Origin: Aquibacillus saliphilus | GTDB lineage: Bacteria; Bacillota; Bacilli; Bacillales; Amphibacillaceae | Direction of reading: 5' to 3' | Assembly (NCBI RefSeq): GCF_020404745.1 | Contig: NZ_JAIZAP010000010.1 | Span: 62,001-126,000 of the forward strand | Length of the DNA stretch: 64,000 nucleotides | Part shown: positions 1-8,395 of the stretch, piece after piece | Position numbering within the stretch: position 1 is the first letter of the stretch | How the letters are laid out: each line of letters starts with the position of its first letter | The notes under the pieces: generated by a model | The model's database searches: none | What the model saw: the letters and a program-made list of their open reading frames with translations, nothing else | What the model was told of the DNA's origin: nothing | Program-made: the position numbers and the translations under genes

Positions 1-2
1 TA

Positions 3-431
3 GCAAAAAATGTAGATATTCAAATGAAGAAGATGCAGGCAAATGGTTCACTTGCTGCTTATGACTTTACAATTAAAGGTGACGGTAAAGTATATCATGA
101 GTTCAGTGATAAAGTTAAAATTACATTCAAGGTCGATCCAAAACAAATTGAAAATCCTGAGAATGTAAAAGTTTATTATTGGAATGAAAAGGAAGAAAAG
201 TGGGAGCTTATTGGCGGAGAGTATCAGAATGGTGTAATCTCAGCTTATACTGATCACTTCAGTACGTTTGGTGTATTCGAGATTAAACCAGATTCTAATA
301 ATACTCCAACTCAAGTTGAACTTCCCAACACAGCAACAAATAGCTTTAACATGTTGCTCGTTGGATTAATACTAGTATTAGCTGGTGGTCTTTTATTCTT
401 TGTGAGAAGAAGATCTACTAGAACAAACTAA
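3..431 (+). CDS. C-terminal part of an LPNTA cell-wall-anchored surface protein (5' truncated by window edge)
   Basis: The reading frame is open through the left edge, so the true start lies outside the window. The visible end has a beta-rich domain whose text (a tryptophan-rich stretch, then an AYTDHFSTFGVFE stretch) resembles repeats in Gram-positive surface proteins. It ends with a sorting signal: LPNTA, a hydrophobic segment of about 20 residues, and a basic RRR tail. LPNTA instead of LPXTG is the motif known for the sortase C/D-type enzymes of Bacillus. The protein is therefore probably cut after Thr and linked to peptidoglycan. The ligand or substrate cannot be told from this fragment. 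A strong terminator follows about 110 bp downstream. Confidence 0.8.
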   Translation, partial: AKNVDIQMKKMQANGSLAAYDFTIKGDGKVYHEFSDKVKITFKVDPKQIENPENVKVYYWNEKEEKWELIGGEYQNGVISAYTDHFSTFGVFEIKPDSNNTPTQVELPNTATNSFNMLLVGLILVLAGGLLFFVRRRSTRTN

Positions 432-543
432 TAGTTAGTAGTATTCATTGAGAGTAATCTTATTAATATATTACTTGGTTATCAGTTGAATGACTGCGGA
501 TTTATAGGGGTATCACTTAAACGTTATAAGTTTGAAAGAAAAA

Positions 544-576
544 AGGCGTGTCCACAAATTAGGACGCGTCTTTTTT
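544..576 (+). terminator. Rho-independent terminator of the surface-protein gene
   Basis: Ten-base arms (544-553 and 562-571) pair with two G-U wobbles around an 8-base loop and run into six Ts. Confidence 0.8.
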
Positions 577-740
577 CTTGTATTGATAGATTTATAGCTT
601 CACAAGGTATCAAGAATCTAGACAACGGAAGGTAAGAAATTAGAAAATTTAACATTATTGTTTTCAGCAAAAAGATGAGGAAAACAATTCAAGCAAAAGT
701 ACTAAAGAAATAATAGATAGACAATAGTTCAAGTTTACAG

Positions 741-2098
741 GGAGTGTAAGATAAACTGTGTAAGTAAGAGAGCGTACGGCTCTTACTTCGCAGTTTATTT
801 TTTATTTGGTAAAATAAAAATATATAAATTGGGAGGTTTTTCTATTGGCTAATTCAAACCGAGATTCGAAGTCAGTTGAACTAGCGAATCAGATATTAGA
901 AAACTACCAACCAGAGTCTGTGGAAGACATGCAGAAGCACTGAAGGATCTATTTGGGCCCATGTTTGAGACTATGTTAAAGGGTGAGATGAATAATCATA
1001 GGGGCTATCAAACAAATAATAAAAATGAAAAGGAAACAGAAAATAGGCGAAATGGTTATGGGGAGAAAACCATAAAACGAGTACAGGTGAATTAGAGATT
1101 AAGGTCCCGTGCGACCGCGACGGCTCTTACAATCCTCAAGAAACGTAAAAAGGACGTTTTTCCGGGTGAGGATAAAGTGATTTCTATGTATGCCCGGAGT
1201 AAGTCCCAACGAGATATCTCTTCAACTATTGAGGACATCTATGGCTTTTCTGTATCGCATGAGATGGTGTCAGATATTACTGACAAGGTGTTACTAGAAC
1301 GAGAGGAATGGCAAACTCGTCCGTTGAGTAGCTGTTACTCGTTTGTCTTTGTAGACTGCATGTACACAACTATTCGTAACCAATATGAAACGAAGAAATA
1401 TGCTGTCTATACGATATTAGGTTACATAATGGAAGGAAAAAAAGAAATTCTTGGGTTATGGTTAAATGAAACAGAAAGTAAGCATAAATGGATGCAGATC
1501 TTTGATGAAATAAAAGTAAGAGGCGTAGAAGATATTTTCTTTATCTCCATGGATGGTGTAAGTCGTCTGGAGGAAGGAGCTCGTGCTATTTTTAGATGTC
1601 ATTGTCCAACGATGTATAGTTCATTTGACTTGAAATTCTATCAAATATGTTTCAAGCAAGGATTATAAAGCTTTCACACAGGCGTTAAAGAAAGTGTATG
1701 GTGCTCCCGAGCCGGAAGACTTGCCTAAGTGCCTTTGAATCCTTCAAACAACAGTGGGCTGCCTATCCTGGAGCGGTTGATGTTTGGACGAGGAACTTCC
1801 ACATGTCGATCAACTGTATGATTACGGAAGTGCAATTCGTAAAATCATGTACACCACCAATGCAGTAAAAAGTATCCATTCCAGCTTCAGAAAGGTAACA
1901 AAAAAAGGAGCATTCCCTAACGAGAACGCTCTGTTAAAAGTGCTATATTCACGTGTGAGAGAACTCGAAGTAAAATGGGATGGTGGTCATATTCGCGATT
2001 GGGCGATGGTTATGAACCAGTTATTACTCAACGATCAAATTAAGGAAAGGGTTCTAAAATATTTTGAATAAGAACTTACACATTTTATTTGACAAACC
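741..2098 (+). mobile_element. Degenerate IS256-family insertion sequence
   Basis: Imperfect terminal inverted repeats of 25 bp lie at 741-765 and 2074-2098 (20 of 25 positions match; shared inner core TGTGTAAGT). They enclose 1,358 bp, a normal IS256-family length, and a broken IS256-type transposase gene. Just inside the left end a second palindrome (about 753-797) forms a hairpin around AGCGTACGG; hairpins near IS ends can block read-in transcription. I see no convincing 8-9 bp target duplication, so the copy is old or its flanks have changed. Confidence 0.8.
845..2071 (+). pseudogene. IS256-family transposase, multiply frameshifted
   Basis: The gene would start at TTG 845 after a GGGAGG site. 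The first frame ends in TGA soon after an SVEDMQ stretch. Later pieces lie in other frames: a GPMFETMLKGEM piece, then 1177-1668 and 1784-2071. Together they rebuild a mutator/IS256 DDE transposase. Visible landmarks are the RDISSTIEDIYGFSVSHE region, a catalytic-type Asp in FVFVDCMY, a second in FISMDGVS, and a C-terminal block containing YTTNAVKSIHSSFRK. At least four disruptions make it inactive; a trans-acting transposase would have to come from elsewhere. Confidence 0.85.
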
Positions 2099-2173
2099 TT
2101 TATCCGCTTTTTGCATAGCTGCAGCTTTTTTATATTCAAAAAACATCTGCACTTTTTAATTACTAATTACAAT

Positions 2174-2203
2174 AATGACTCCCAGTTTATGATGGGAGTC
2201 ATT
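2174..2203 (-). terminator. Terminator of the DUF305 gene
   Basis: Perfect 11-bp arms (AATGACTCCCA and its complement) surround an 8-base loop, 22 bp past the stop of the minus-strand DUF305 gene. Confidence 0.65.
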
Positions 2204-2224
2204 GTATCTTCTAATTAGAACGTT

Positions 2225-2674
2225 TTATTCATCTTCAAGGTCTTCTATCAAATTCTTCATTTCATCAATTTCCTTACGTTGAGCCTTTATAATTTCATCC
2301 GCAAGTTCCCGTACTCTCGGGTCTGTTATTTCAGCACGTTCACTGGTTAATAGTGCAATGGAGTGATGGGGAATCATTGCTTCCATATAATCAGTATCAT
2401 CCACAATAGTTTGACTGCGTAATAGGAACAGTGAAAGGAAAAACACAACTAAACTTCCTGCAACAATACCGATATTAATCTTGCGGTTTTTTAACATATG
2501 GCGCATAAAAATCAACATAATTATAGCCATTGTGGCACCCATCAAAATTGCCATATATGCTCTAGTTTCACTAAAAAATACATGATTAAACTGAAATGTA
2601 CTTAAATATTTGAAAATAAACATTACTATCGTAGATGTTAAAACCATTCCTGCAAATTTAAGATATGGCTTCAT
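2225..2674 (-). CDS. DUF305 family membrane protein
   Basis: This 149-residue protein has about three N-terminal membrane segments followed by an extracytoplasmic helical part carrying the DUF305 signature: DYMEAMIPHHSIALL, then a helix with RELADEIIKAQRKEI. DUF305 domains have a ferritin-like fold and often accompany copper-handling genes. ATG at 2674 is preferred over the upstream GTG (2683) because AAGGAG sits 8 bases before the ATG and would overlap the GTG. The divergent neighbour is a Cys-rich copper-binding-type protein, which supports a role in metal homeostasis. The precise function is unknown. Confidence 0.85.
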   Translation of the reverse strand: MKPYLKFAGMVLTSTIVMFIFKYLSTFQFNHVFFSETRAYMAILMGATMAIIMLIFMRHMLKNRKINIGIVAGSLVVFFLSLFLLRSQTIVDDTDYMEAMIPHHSIALLTSERAEITDPRVRELADEIIKAQRKEIDEMKNLIEDLEDE

Positions 2675-2703
2675 GATACACACTCCTTTATTAGACTACT
2701 TAA

Positions 2704-2718
2704 GAGTATTTAATACCC
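2704..2718. promoter_or_regulatory. Possible metalloregulator operator ahead of the DUF305 gene
   Basis: A small inverted repeat (core GTATTTAATAC followed by CC) lies 30 bp upstream of the DUF305 start in the divergent spacer. CsoR-type copper operators have similar TACCC/GGGTA ends. This is suggestive only. Confidence 0.25.
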
Positions 2719-2861
2719 GATTTTTTTAAAAAATAATCTTTTTATATATATTTTTAAATAAAAAAAGTCGATTATTGCCCTGACGAAGCAAATGAATTTA
2801 AGAAGTAAAAACTATACATTGTATATATGTATCAAGAGACAGTAGGTAGGAGACAATAACC

Positions 2862-3233
2862 ATGACTAAATCAAATGGAGGTTTTAATATGGGTATATTA
2901 TCATCGTCACCAACAAACATGGATTTTTGTATCGATGCTTGTGTAAAATGTGCAAGAGCTTGTGAGGAGTGTACAACAGCCTGTTTACAAGAACCAGACG
3001 TACAAGCAAGAGCGCATTGCATTCAAACTCTAAATGATTGTGCTGAAATTTGTTTGCAAGCAGTAGCATATATGTCAAGTAATAGTTCATTTGCACAACA
3101 GCATTGTCAACTTTGTGCGACAATTTGCGAAGCTTGCGCAACTGAGTGTGAACAGTTTCAAGATGCACATTGCCAAGAATGTGCTAAAATCTGTCGTGAA
3201 TGTGCAGACGCTTGTAGAAAAATGGCTTCATAA
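2862..3233 (+). CDS. Cys-rich four-helix-bundle copper-binding protein (DUF326/Csp-like)
   Basis: The 123-residue protein carries many cysteines in CxxxC/CxxC spacing down successive helices (CIDACVKCARACEEC, then CATICEACATECEQ, then CQECAKICRECADAC). This is the pattern of DUF326 proteins and of cytosolic copper-storage Csp proteins, where Cys pairs face into the bundle and bind Cu(I). No export signal is visible. Two starts are credible: ATG 2862 (AGGAG 9 bases upstream) and ATG 2889 (GGAGG 7 bases upstream); the second gives the more typical family N-terminus. It is divergent from the DUF305 gene, so a shared copper response is likely but unproven. Confidence 0.85.
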   Translation: MTKSNGGFNMGILSSSPTNMDFCIDACVKCARACEECTTACLQEPDVQARAHCIQTLNDCAEICLQAVAYMSSNSSFAQQHCQLCATICEACATECEQFQDAHCQECAKICRECADACRKMAS

Positions 3234-4035
3234 TCATCAATTTAAAAAACTAATACATTTTGGAGACACTGAAAAGTCCCTTAAAGATTCGTGAAGAAAA
3301 CCATTTATAGTTGGCTTTAAACATGGCAACAGCCTCACACAGTGCGCCCCACATTTTGTTGTAGATTTTTTGCACAGGTCATAAGTGTACAAGTAAATTC
3401 TTTGTGAAAGATTGTATTTAAAATAACGGAGCGTTTGTGGAGGATTATGAATTTAATTCCTCGGTGAAAATAAAGAGGATTAGGCTTTTTCACTTCAAAA
3501 TCCCTTCAGTTGATGGGGTCAGTAAGCGTATAAACGTACGCCTGTCAAGTAGTCACATGCGGTTCGGGGTCAAGCTTTTTTATTTATATTGAATAGGTGC
3601 TATCGATCCTAAACCTTTTTGTCTTCTTCTATTATTATAGGAATCCATATGCCAGTCTATCGTTTGATAATGCCTATGTATATTGTTTTCTATTGGATGT
3701 GTGCTTGTCTAATAATAAAAAGTCTGCTAGCAACATAACTATGAAACAGGCACCACATGTGGACATTTGTACATATGTGGTGCCTGACCTATTCATTAGG
3801 ATGGTCACCACCTTTTTTTAAAAAACTATTAAGCAGGATCTTCATAAGTATATCCATGGGGCTTGAAAGACAATTGTTACTTAATCTCCGAGAACCAGCT
3901 TCGCAATACGGTACATCAAGTTTTATTTAGTAAATCCTTCAATCAATGAAGTCAATTTAAATACCTATTTACCTATTTGCTATTGGTAATACCTTTTTAT
4001 CCTTTACAGTTAGGTCTGGCAGGCCCTTGGTCAGT
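3234..4035. other. Non-coding interval with two hairpin repeats
   Basis: No supported gene. It holds a hairpin built from TTCCTC and GAGGATTAGG (about 3454-3483) that recurs at 8141-8178. It also holds a 12-bp-arm palindrome at 3748-3786 (CAGGCACCACAT and its complement), the kind of REP-like hairpin scattered elsewhere in the window. The open frame across 3597-3821 runs straight through that palindrome and lacks a ribosome binding site, so it is not called. Confidence 0.6.
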
Positions 4036-5298
4036 TTATCCAAAGATATATTTATTTAAAAATTCATTGCGAAATTTCCCTTCAGGGTCATATTTCTGCA
4101 CTAAATTCTGAAATTCAGGCAATTTCTCATAAAATGATTGCACCCTCTTTGGGTCCATTGTAAATAATTTTCCCCAGTGTGGCCTGGCATGGAAGGCTTC
4201 AAGCGCTGTTTCTATTTTTGGCAACACCTGCTTTACTCCTTCCCAATCATCCTTCCAAGTAAAGTGTATTCCTATCGATTCCTGTTTATAGTTCATACTC
4301 ATCCATAGATCATCAGCGGCGATACTGCGAATCTCAGATACTAGTAACAATGGTGCGATGTCCTTACCTAATGGACTAAGTGCCTTAACTGCATCACCGA
4401 CATATTTCCGTGGGATAATATATTCGCTCTGTAACTCTTGCCCGCTGCTCGGTGTTAAGTTTATGCGGAAATGTGCTAATCGATCATGCCAAGGTCCAGG
4501 AATACCTAATTGATCCGTACAGGGATCCGTCTCGAGACCAGGTAGAGGGTGTAATTTTTCTGTTGCCAATTGGGCACCGTAAAATTGGGATGTTAAGTTA
4601 ATCGTGTCCTTGTCCGTAATAGAACGCTTCAGCCAAACTTGTCTAAAACACTCACTCTTCCAATCGGTAAATAAACTGACACTATAACCGCTTGAGAATA
4701 TCGCTTCATCATTTTCATGAAAATTCTTGAAGGATAAGTTTTCATAAACGTCTTGTCTTACCTGAAAGTATGGTATTAAATCAAGGGTAAGCTTTGTGAT
4801 AATTCCGGCTGCACCAAGACTAACGGCTAACGCTTTTATTTCTTCTTCATTTTCTTCATGTGAGATGGAAACGATCTCACCATGCCCATTAACGAATTCT
4901 ATTGCACTTACAATGGTAGCCAGGTTTCCATTTTTATTCCCTGATCCGTGTGTTGCCGTTGCACAAGCTCCCGCAACAGAAATGTGCGGAAGTGATGCAA
5001 GGTTATGGAGTGCCAGATCAGTTCCATCAAGATATTGACAAACCTCACTGTACTTCATCCCCGCTTCAATTGTAATTTTGCGTTGCTTGCTGTCAAAAGA
5101 CACCACTTTATTCAGTTTCTCAAGGGAGACGATATTTTCTGTTGAGTCAGCAATATCGTTAAATGAGTGACGAGAGCCGACTACCTTTAATCGGTTACAT
5201 TTTTTCACCAGCTGCTGCACTTCGGCAACCGTTTCAGGTGTATGCCAATTCGTTGCACTGTATATATAGTTGCCTGCCCAATTTCGTTGTTTTGTCAT
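4036..5298 (-). CDS. FAD-linked alditol/xylitol oxidase-like protein (VAO family)
   Basis: The 420-residue protein has an N-terminal FAD_binding_4 domain with GSRHSFND (residues 41-48), the site where His binds FAD covalently in alditol oxidases, and ATHGSG near residue 115. The C-terminal half is an ALO-type (D-arabinono-lactone oxidase) domain ending FRNEFLNKYIFG. Length and motifs fit soluble bacterial alditol oxidases, which oxidise the terminal hydroxyl of xylitol or sorbitol with O2 to give the aldose and H2O2. It is a lone gene; substrate is inferred from family only. An ATG start with GGAG upstream is used. Confidence 0.85.
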   Translation of the reverse strand: MTKQRNWAGNYIYSATNWHTPETVAEVQQLVKKCNRLKVVGSRHSFNDIADSTENIVSLEKLNKVVSFDSKQRKITIEAGMKYSEVCQYLDGTDLALHNLASLPHISVAGACATATHGSGNKNGNLATIVSAIEFVNGHGEIVSISHEENEEEIKALAVSLGAAGIITKLTLDLIPYFQVRQDVYENLSFKNFHENDEAIFSSGYSVSLFTDWKSECFRQVWLKRSITDKDTINLTSQFYGAQLATEKLHPLPGLETDPCTDQLGIPGPWHDRLAHFRINLTPSSGQELQSEYIIPRKYVGDAVKALSPLGKDIAPLLLVSEIRSIAADDLWMSMNYKQESIGIHFTWKDDWEGVKQVLPKIETALEAFHARPHWGKLFTMDPKRVQSFYEKLPEFQNLVQKYDPEGKFRNEFLNKYIFG

Positions 5299-5391
5299 CT
5301 TACATTCTCCTCTACTAAGCCATTATAGAACTCTTCATACTTGACCGTATCAGTTCATTTTAACAGAGATTGAAAATTTTTACTTTTCGGA

Positions 5392-5441
5392 AGTGATGGG
5401 GTCTGACCTTTCTCATGGACAAGTGTCCACAAAGATGATAA
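5392..5441 (+). repeat. Dispersed GGGTCTGACC / GACAAGTGTCCACAA element
   Basis: One of several intergenic copies of a REP-like sequence (others at 9433-9496, 13801-13850 and 15030-15093, with degenerate ones at 16038-16115 and 18738-18800). The best shared core is CTCATGGACAAGTGTCCACA. Confidence 0.6.
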
Positions 5442-5601
5442 GCCCCCATAGCCTTGTGCTCCAGTAAATTCTTATCACCAAGTGTCAAAAGTTAAACGTT
5501 TTTCAAAGCTTTGGGAGATGACCGGAAGAAAAGCTAATCAATAGTAAGAAAAAGATAATTGGGAAAAATGATGACATGATGACTTAATTGGAGGTGATAA
5601 A

Positions 5602-5838
5602 ATGAGTCTAACTCCTGAACAACGAAACAATGTGGGGAAAGAATTAAGAGACAATTTCAAGCTTTCTGGATTAACACCAGAAGTTATTCAAGCTGACCTA
5701 GCTTTCAGTCACGAGCAGTTTGACGAAACGATAAAACTTGGTCCTACCTCTGATGAAGCGGCAGTATCGACTTTGCGTAATTATTTGGAGGAGAAGCTTA
5801 AAGAACAGGGAAAGGAACCTTCTTCTTATTCTGAGTAA
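5602..5838 (+). CDS. DUF2316 family protein
   Basis: The 78-residue soluble protein begins MSLTPEQRNNVGKELRDNF, followed by SGLTPEVIQADLAFS and a C-terminal LRNYLEEKL helix. This is the usual DUF2316 pattern, with a probable helix-turn-helix-like core. Family members are often about 95-105 residues with a further conserved tail. Here the protein stops early after SSYSE, so it may be slightly truncated. GGAGGTG lies 7 bases before the ATG. No operon partner; function unknown. Confidence 0.8.
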   Translation: MSLTPEQRNNVGKELRDNFKLSGLTPEVIQADLAFSHEQFDETIKLGPTSDEAAVSTLRNYLEEKLKEQGKEPSSYSE

Positions 5839-5900
5839 AATCTACATTGTTAGACATACTAAGTGATGTAGGAAGGAAAAAAGAAATAGATGAGGTGTCA

Positions 5901-6066
5901 GTGAAAAACAACTTGGATGAACTTTAACCATAACAGTTAAGGTAGGAATCACAATCTTCATGCAAATGAGGTGTTGGTGATCGACAAACAAGTGAATGTA
6001 GATAACCATTAGCAAATACTTTTAAATGAGGTGTTAGCGATGGATAATGCTACAGAATGTTTTTAA
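5901..6066 (+). other. Three tandem mini-ORFs with matching ribosome binding sites
   Basis: The phrase ATGAGGTGT(C/T) followed about 5 bases later by GTG or ATG occurs three times. The resulting ORFs are 5901-5927 (8 residues, VKNNLDEL), 5977-6012 (11 residues, VIDKQVNVDNH) and 6040-6066 (8 residues, MDNATECF). Spacing between copies is 75 and then 60 bases. They may be leader-type peptides or decayed duplications of one translation start. Confidence 0.35.
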
Positions 6067-6695
6067 GTAACTCACCAAAAGTATTTCATCCTTCCTTCAC
6101 TGGACAGGGGCCAACACGCGCCCTTGTCCTTTTATTATGCAGTAGGAAATTATAAATTAGTTTATTGATACTTGGATTTCTACTATGTTACAAACAGCAA
6201 ATAAAAACACTTGAGTTTTACAATGTTTAATGAGTATCCATATATCAAAGGGTTCAATGAAAGAAATATCGAAAAAGGACTTCCAATCAGTAGAAATACA
6301 GTTAGAAAATATATTTATAAGAGTCTTTTTCTGAGTAAAGGGGATATAATTCAATAACATCATGTTTTTGTTTTAAATCAATCACCCCATATTTTCCCCT
6401 AATAAACAATCTTGTCAGTTTCATTTTCTACTAGAGTGGTTCATTTTTCAATTGTCATTGTGGTTCAAGTTATCATATACAGCGCTTTAGTTGAAGAAAA
6501 GAGGACTCATAAAGTAGTGTCCTTTTTTCTATGGGGATTTTTAAAAATTAGGTCTTGTTAAAAAAAGATATAAATAGTAGGTTTCCCTAATTCTTTGAAA
6601 TCCTATTTTGCCAATTAAATATATAACTTGTACATTTCTAGAGGAATAAACTCGAAGTTTTTTGAGTAAGATGATAATAATTAACTTGCAGTTAC
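6067..6695. other. Intergenic region before the toxin-antitoxin pair
   Basis: Apart from the terminator at 6102-6134 this AT-rich stretch holds nothing I can identify. The minus-strand open frame at 6157-6363 has no ribosome binding site or recognisable motif. Confidence 0.5.
6102..6134 (+). terminator. Probable terminator after the mini-ORF region
   Basis: GGACAGGGGC pairs with GCCCTTGTCC (one wobble) around a short loop and is followed by TTTTATT. Confidence 0.6.
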
Positions 6696-6725
6696 TTGCA
6701 GTTTGATTGTAGTTTGGTGTATTAT
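6684..6725 (+). promoter_or_regulatory. Promoter with tandem 10-mer repeat ahead of the antitoxin gene
   Basis: ACTTGCAGTT occurs twice in tandem (6684-6693, 6694-6703). The second copy contains a -35 (TTGCAG, 6696-6701), 18 bp from a -10 (TATTAT, 6720-6725). Repeats overlapping a promoter suit autoregulation by the helix-turn-helix antitoxin that follows. Confidence 0.5.
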
Positions 6726-6740
6726 AGGAGGTAAGAGGTG

Positions 6741-7427
6741 ATGATTATGCTTACTACGTTCGAGAAAAGAGAATTCGTAAGACGTAGAGGTGACTTGACC
6801 CAACGTATTTTTCAAGATGAAAGTGAAAGCTTACTTTTATTCAAAGTTCTTGTGAATTTTTTGGACAAGACTAACGTAAATAAGTTAAATTTTAGTGAGT
6901 TACAAGAATCTATCTTGGAAAACAATGAACAAGTACAATCTTATTTGAATGACATCTTAGAATACATGGCAAATATCGCATCCGAGGAAAGCGATTTTGC
7001 GCCGACCTACACGACTGGCCAACTAGCTAAATATTTTGGAGTATCTATTACTACCATAAATAACTGGATTAATGAGGGTCGTTTCATTGGGGTTAACCGT
7101 GATGAAACAAACAAACAAGTCCGTATTTCTGCCAATACACTATATAAATCAAGGAATGGGAAACAATACCCTGTCTCTAGATATGTTCAGACCTATGAAA
7201 ATGAGCAAGCTGAACCTGAAGGAAATTTATATGATACCAACGAATCTCTCTTCATTATCAACCAACTCGCATTATACGAAGAAAAGTACCATGGCGAATT
7301 CACGAAGACATTAGGAGAAAAGTCGTTAGATGAAATGACTCCTGAAGAACGAACAGATATGTCTACGTGGAAATATTTCTTACGGAGACAAGAGAGTCTA
7401 AATGTCTACGGGAATTCCCAAAACTAG
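6741..7427 (+). CDS. Helix-turn-helix antitoxin (TumA-like)
   Basis: This protein of about 228 residues has a central excisionase/MerR-type helix-turn-helix (GQLAKYFGVSITTINNWINEGRF, residues about 95-117). Helical regions lie on each side. ATG 6741 is chosen because AGGAGG lies 9 bases upstream; GTG 6738 is equally in frame. Its last 26 bases overlap the start of the TumE-like gene, so the two are translationally coupled. In TumE systems the partner is a DNA-binding antitoxin that neutralises the toxin and represses the operon. Assignment rests on the partner and the domain layout, and the family name is inferred. Confidence 0.65.
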   Translation: MIMLTTFEKREFVRRRGDLTQRIFQDESESLLLFKVLVNFLDKTNVNKLNFSELQESILENNEQVQSYLNDILEYMANIASEESDFAPTYTTGQLAKYFGVSITTINNWINEGRFIGVNRDETNKQVRISANTLYKSRNGKQYPVSRYVQTYENEQAEPEGNLYDTNESLFIINQLALYEEKYHGEFTKTLGEKSLDEMTPEERTDMSTWKYFLRRQESLNVYGNSQN

Positions 7428-7854
7428 TTTTTTCTTTATTGAAGAAGAGTTTGAAGAGATTGCAGAGATAAGAAATGGTTGTGTTGGATTAAAGAATGCC
7501 CCACCAGGGGCCATCAGAAAGACGATTCTTTTCAATGATATGTCGAAGCTCACATGTCAGGAGTTTATTAAAGAGGATTTTATAGAGTTTTACCATTACG
7601 ATTATTACGATGGCGAAGGTAACATAATCATGAAGTTCCATTCCGAACCACATGAAGAGAAAAAGGATCAGACTGACACTGAACCTTTCCATATGCATGT
7701 TGCAACTGATATACATGACTTAAAAGCCAGTAAACGTATAAAAAATAAACATCTTCAAGAGCTATTTAAGATTATGGTCTTTATAGTCAATGGTGAGAAT
7801 TTACAGCATACATACGTCAGACAACATACCAATACTGTAATTAAAAAGAAATAG
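7402..7854 (+). CDS. TumE-like toxin (DUF6516-type)
   Basis: The 150-residue protein contains the block EFYHYDYYDGEGNIIMKFHS, then EPHEEKKD and FHMHVATDIHDLK. These resemble the conserved HYHY/DG..I.R.DN.PHH...FPHHKH pattern of TumE (DUF6516) proteins. Those are described as toxins of type II systems encoded next to a helix-turn-helix antitoxin. It starts inside the antitoxin gene (26-bp overlap) with GGAGACAAGAGAG upstream. It has no membrane segment. A degenerate hairpin around 7867-7900 could terminate the operon. The molecular target is unknown. Confidence 0.6.
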   Translation: MSTGIPKTSFFFIEEEFEEIAEIRNGCVGLKNAPPGAIRKTILFNDMSKLTCQEFIKEDFIEFYHYDYYDGEGNIIMKFHSEPHEEKKDQTDTEPFHMHVATDIHDLKASKRIKNKHLQELFKIMVFIVNGENLQHTYVRQHTNTVIKKK

Positions 7855-8395
7855 ATCAAATAAAAAGAGTCTGTGGAATTTCCTTGCCTGCAGATTTTTT
7901 TATCTTTTTATCTGAAGAAAACAAATTGTGTTTCTAATTAAATATTTGAGTTAGGTTACTTACTTGGTGTGATTGTGATTGCATAGGTGTTAGAAAACTT
8001 AACTCACTTAGATACTAAAGATTACCTTCGGATACTTAATACAAAACCGGCTAATAGTTTGTCAATATTGCTGCACAGTACAACGATACTATGCAATAAA
8101 AGATAATAGTCCACAATCTGGCGAGATTGTGGAAAACCAAAAGCCTAATTCCTCGGTCAAAATAAGAGGATTAGGCTTTATTATTTAATATCTCTAAAGT
8201 TTCTTCTGCTAAATACTTTGACAGCAATCGGTGGCAACTAGTAGTACAAACATGGCAAAGGTGGTACATTCTTGTGGCTGTAATCACCCGTGGTTCACTT
8301 TTGCTAAGTTATAGAAAAATTGTTATTTCACATATATACTTATAGCAGGAGATAGTTATGAATACCGAATAATTACAAGATTTTGGGAGGCTGTT
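7855..8395. other. Intergenic region with two hairpins
   Basis: No gene is supported. CCACAATCT pairs perfectly with AGATTGTGG (8111-8132). AAGCCTAATTCCTC pairs with GAGGATTAGGCTT (8141-8178), a second copy of the hairpin at 3454-3483. From 8267 onward the DNA is the left end of the duplicated 1,230-bp unit. Confidence 0.6.

Noticed and set aside
741-2098. Active insertion sequence
   Set aside because: The transposase has at least four frame disruptions and no target duplication is visible.
3500-3580. Group II intron remnant
   Set aside because: GTACGCC...CATGCGGTTCGGGG recalls the stem before intron ORFs, but there is no reverse transcriptase fragment and no domain V.
3597-3821. 74-residue ORF on +
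   Set aside because: It runs through a REP-like palindrome, has no ribosome binding site and no recognisable domain.
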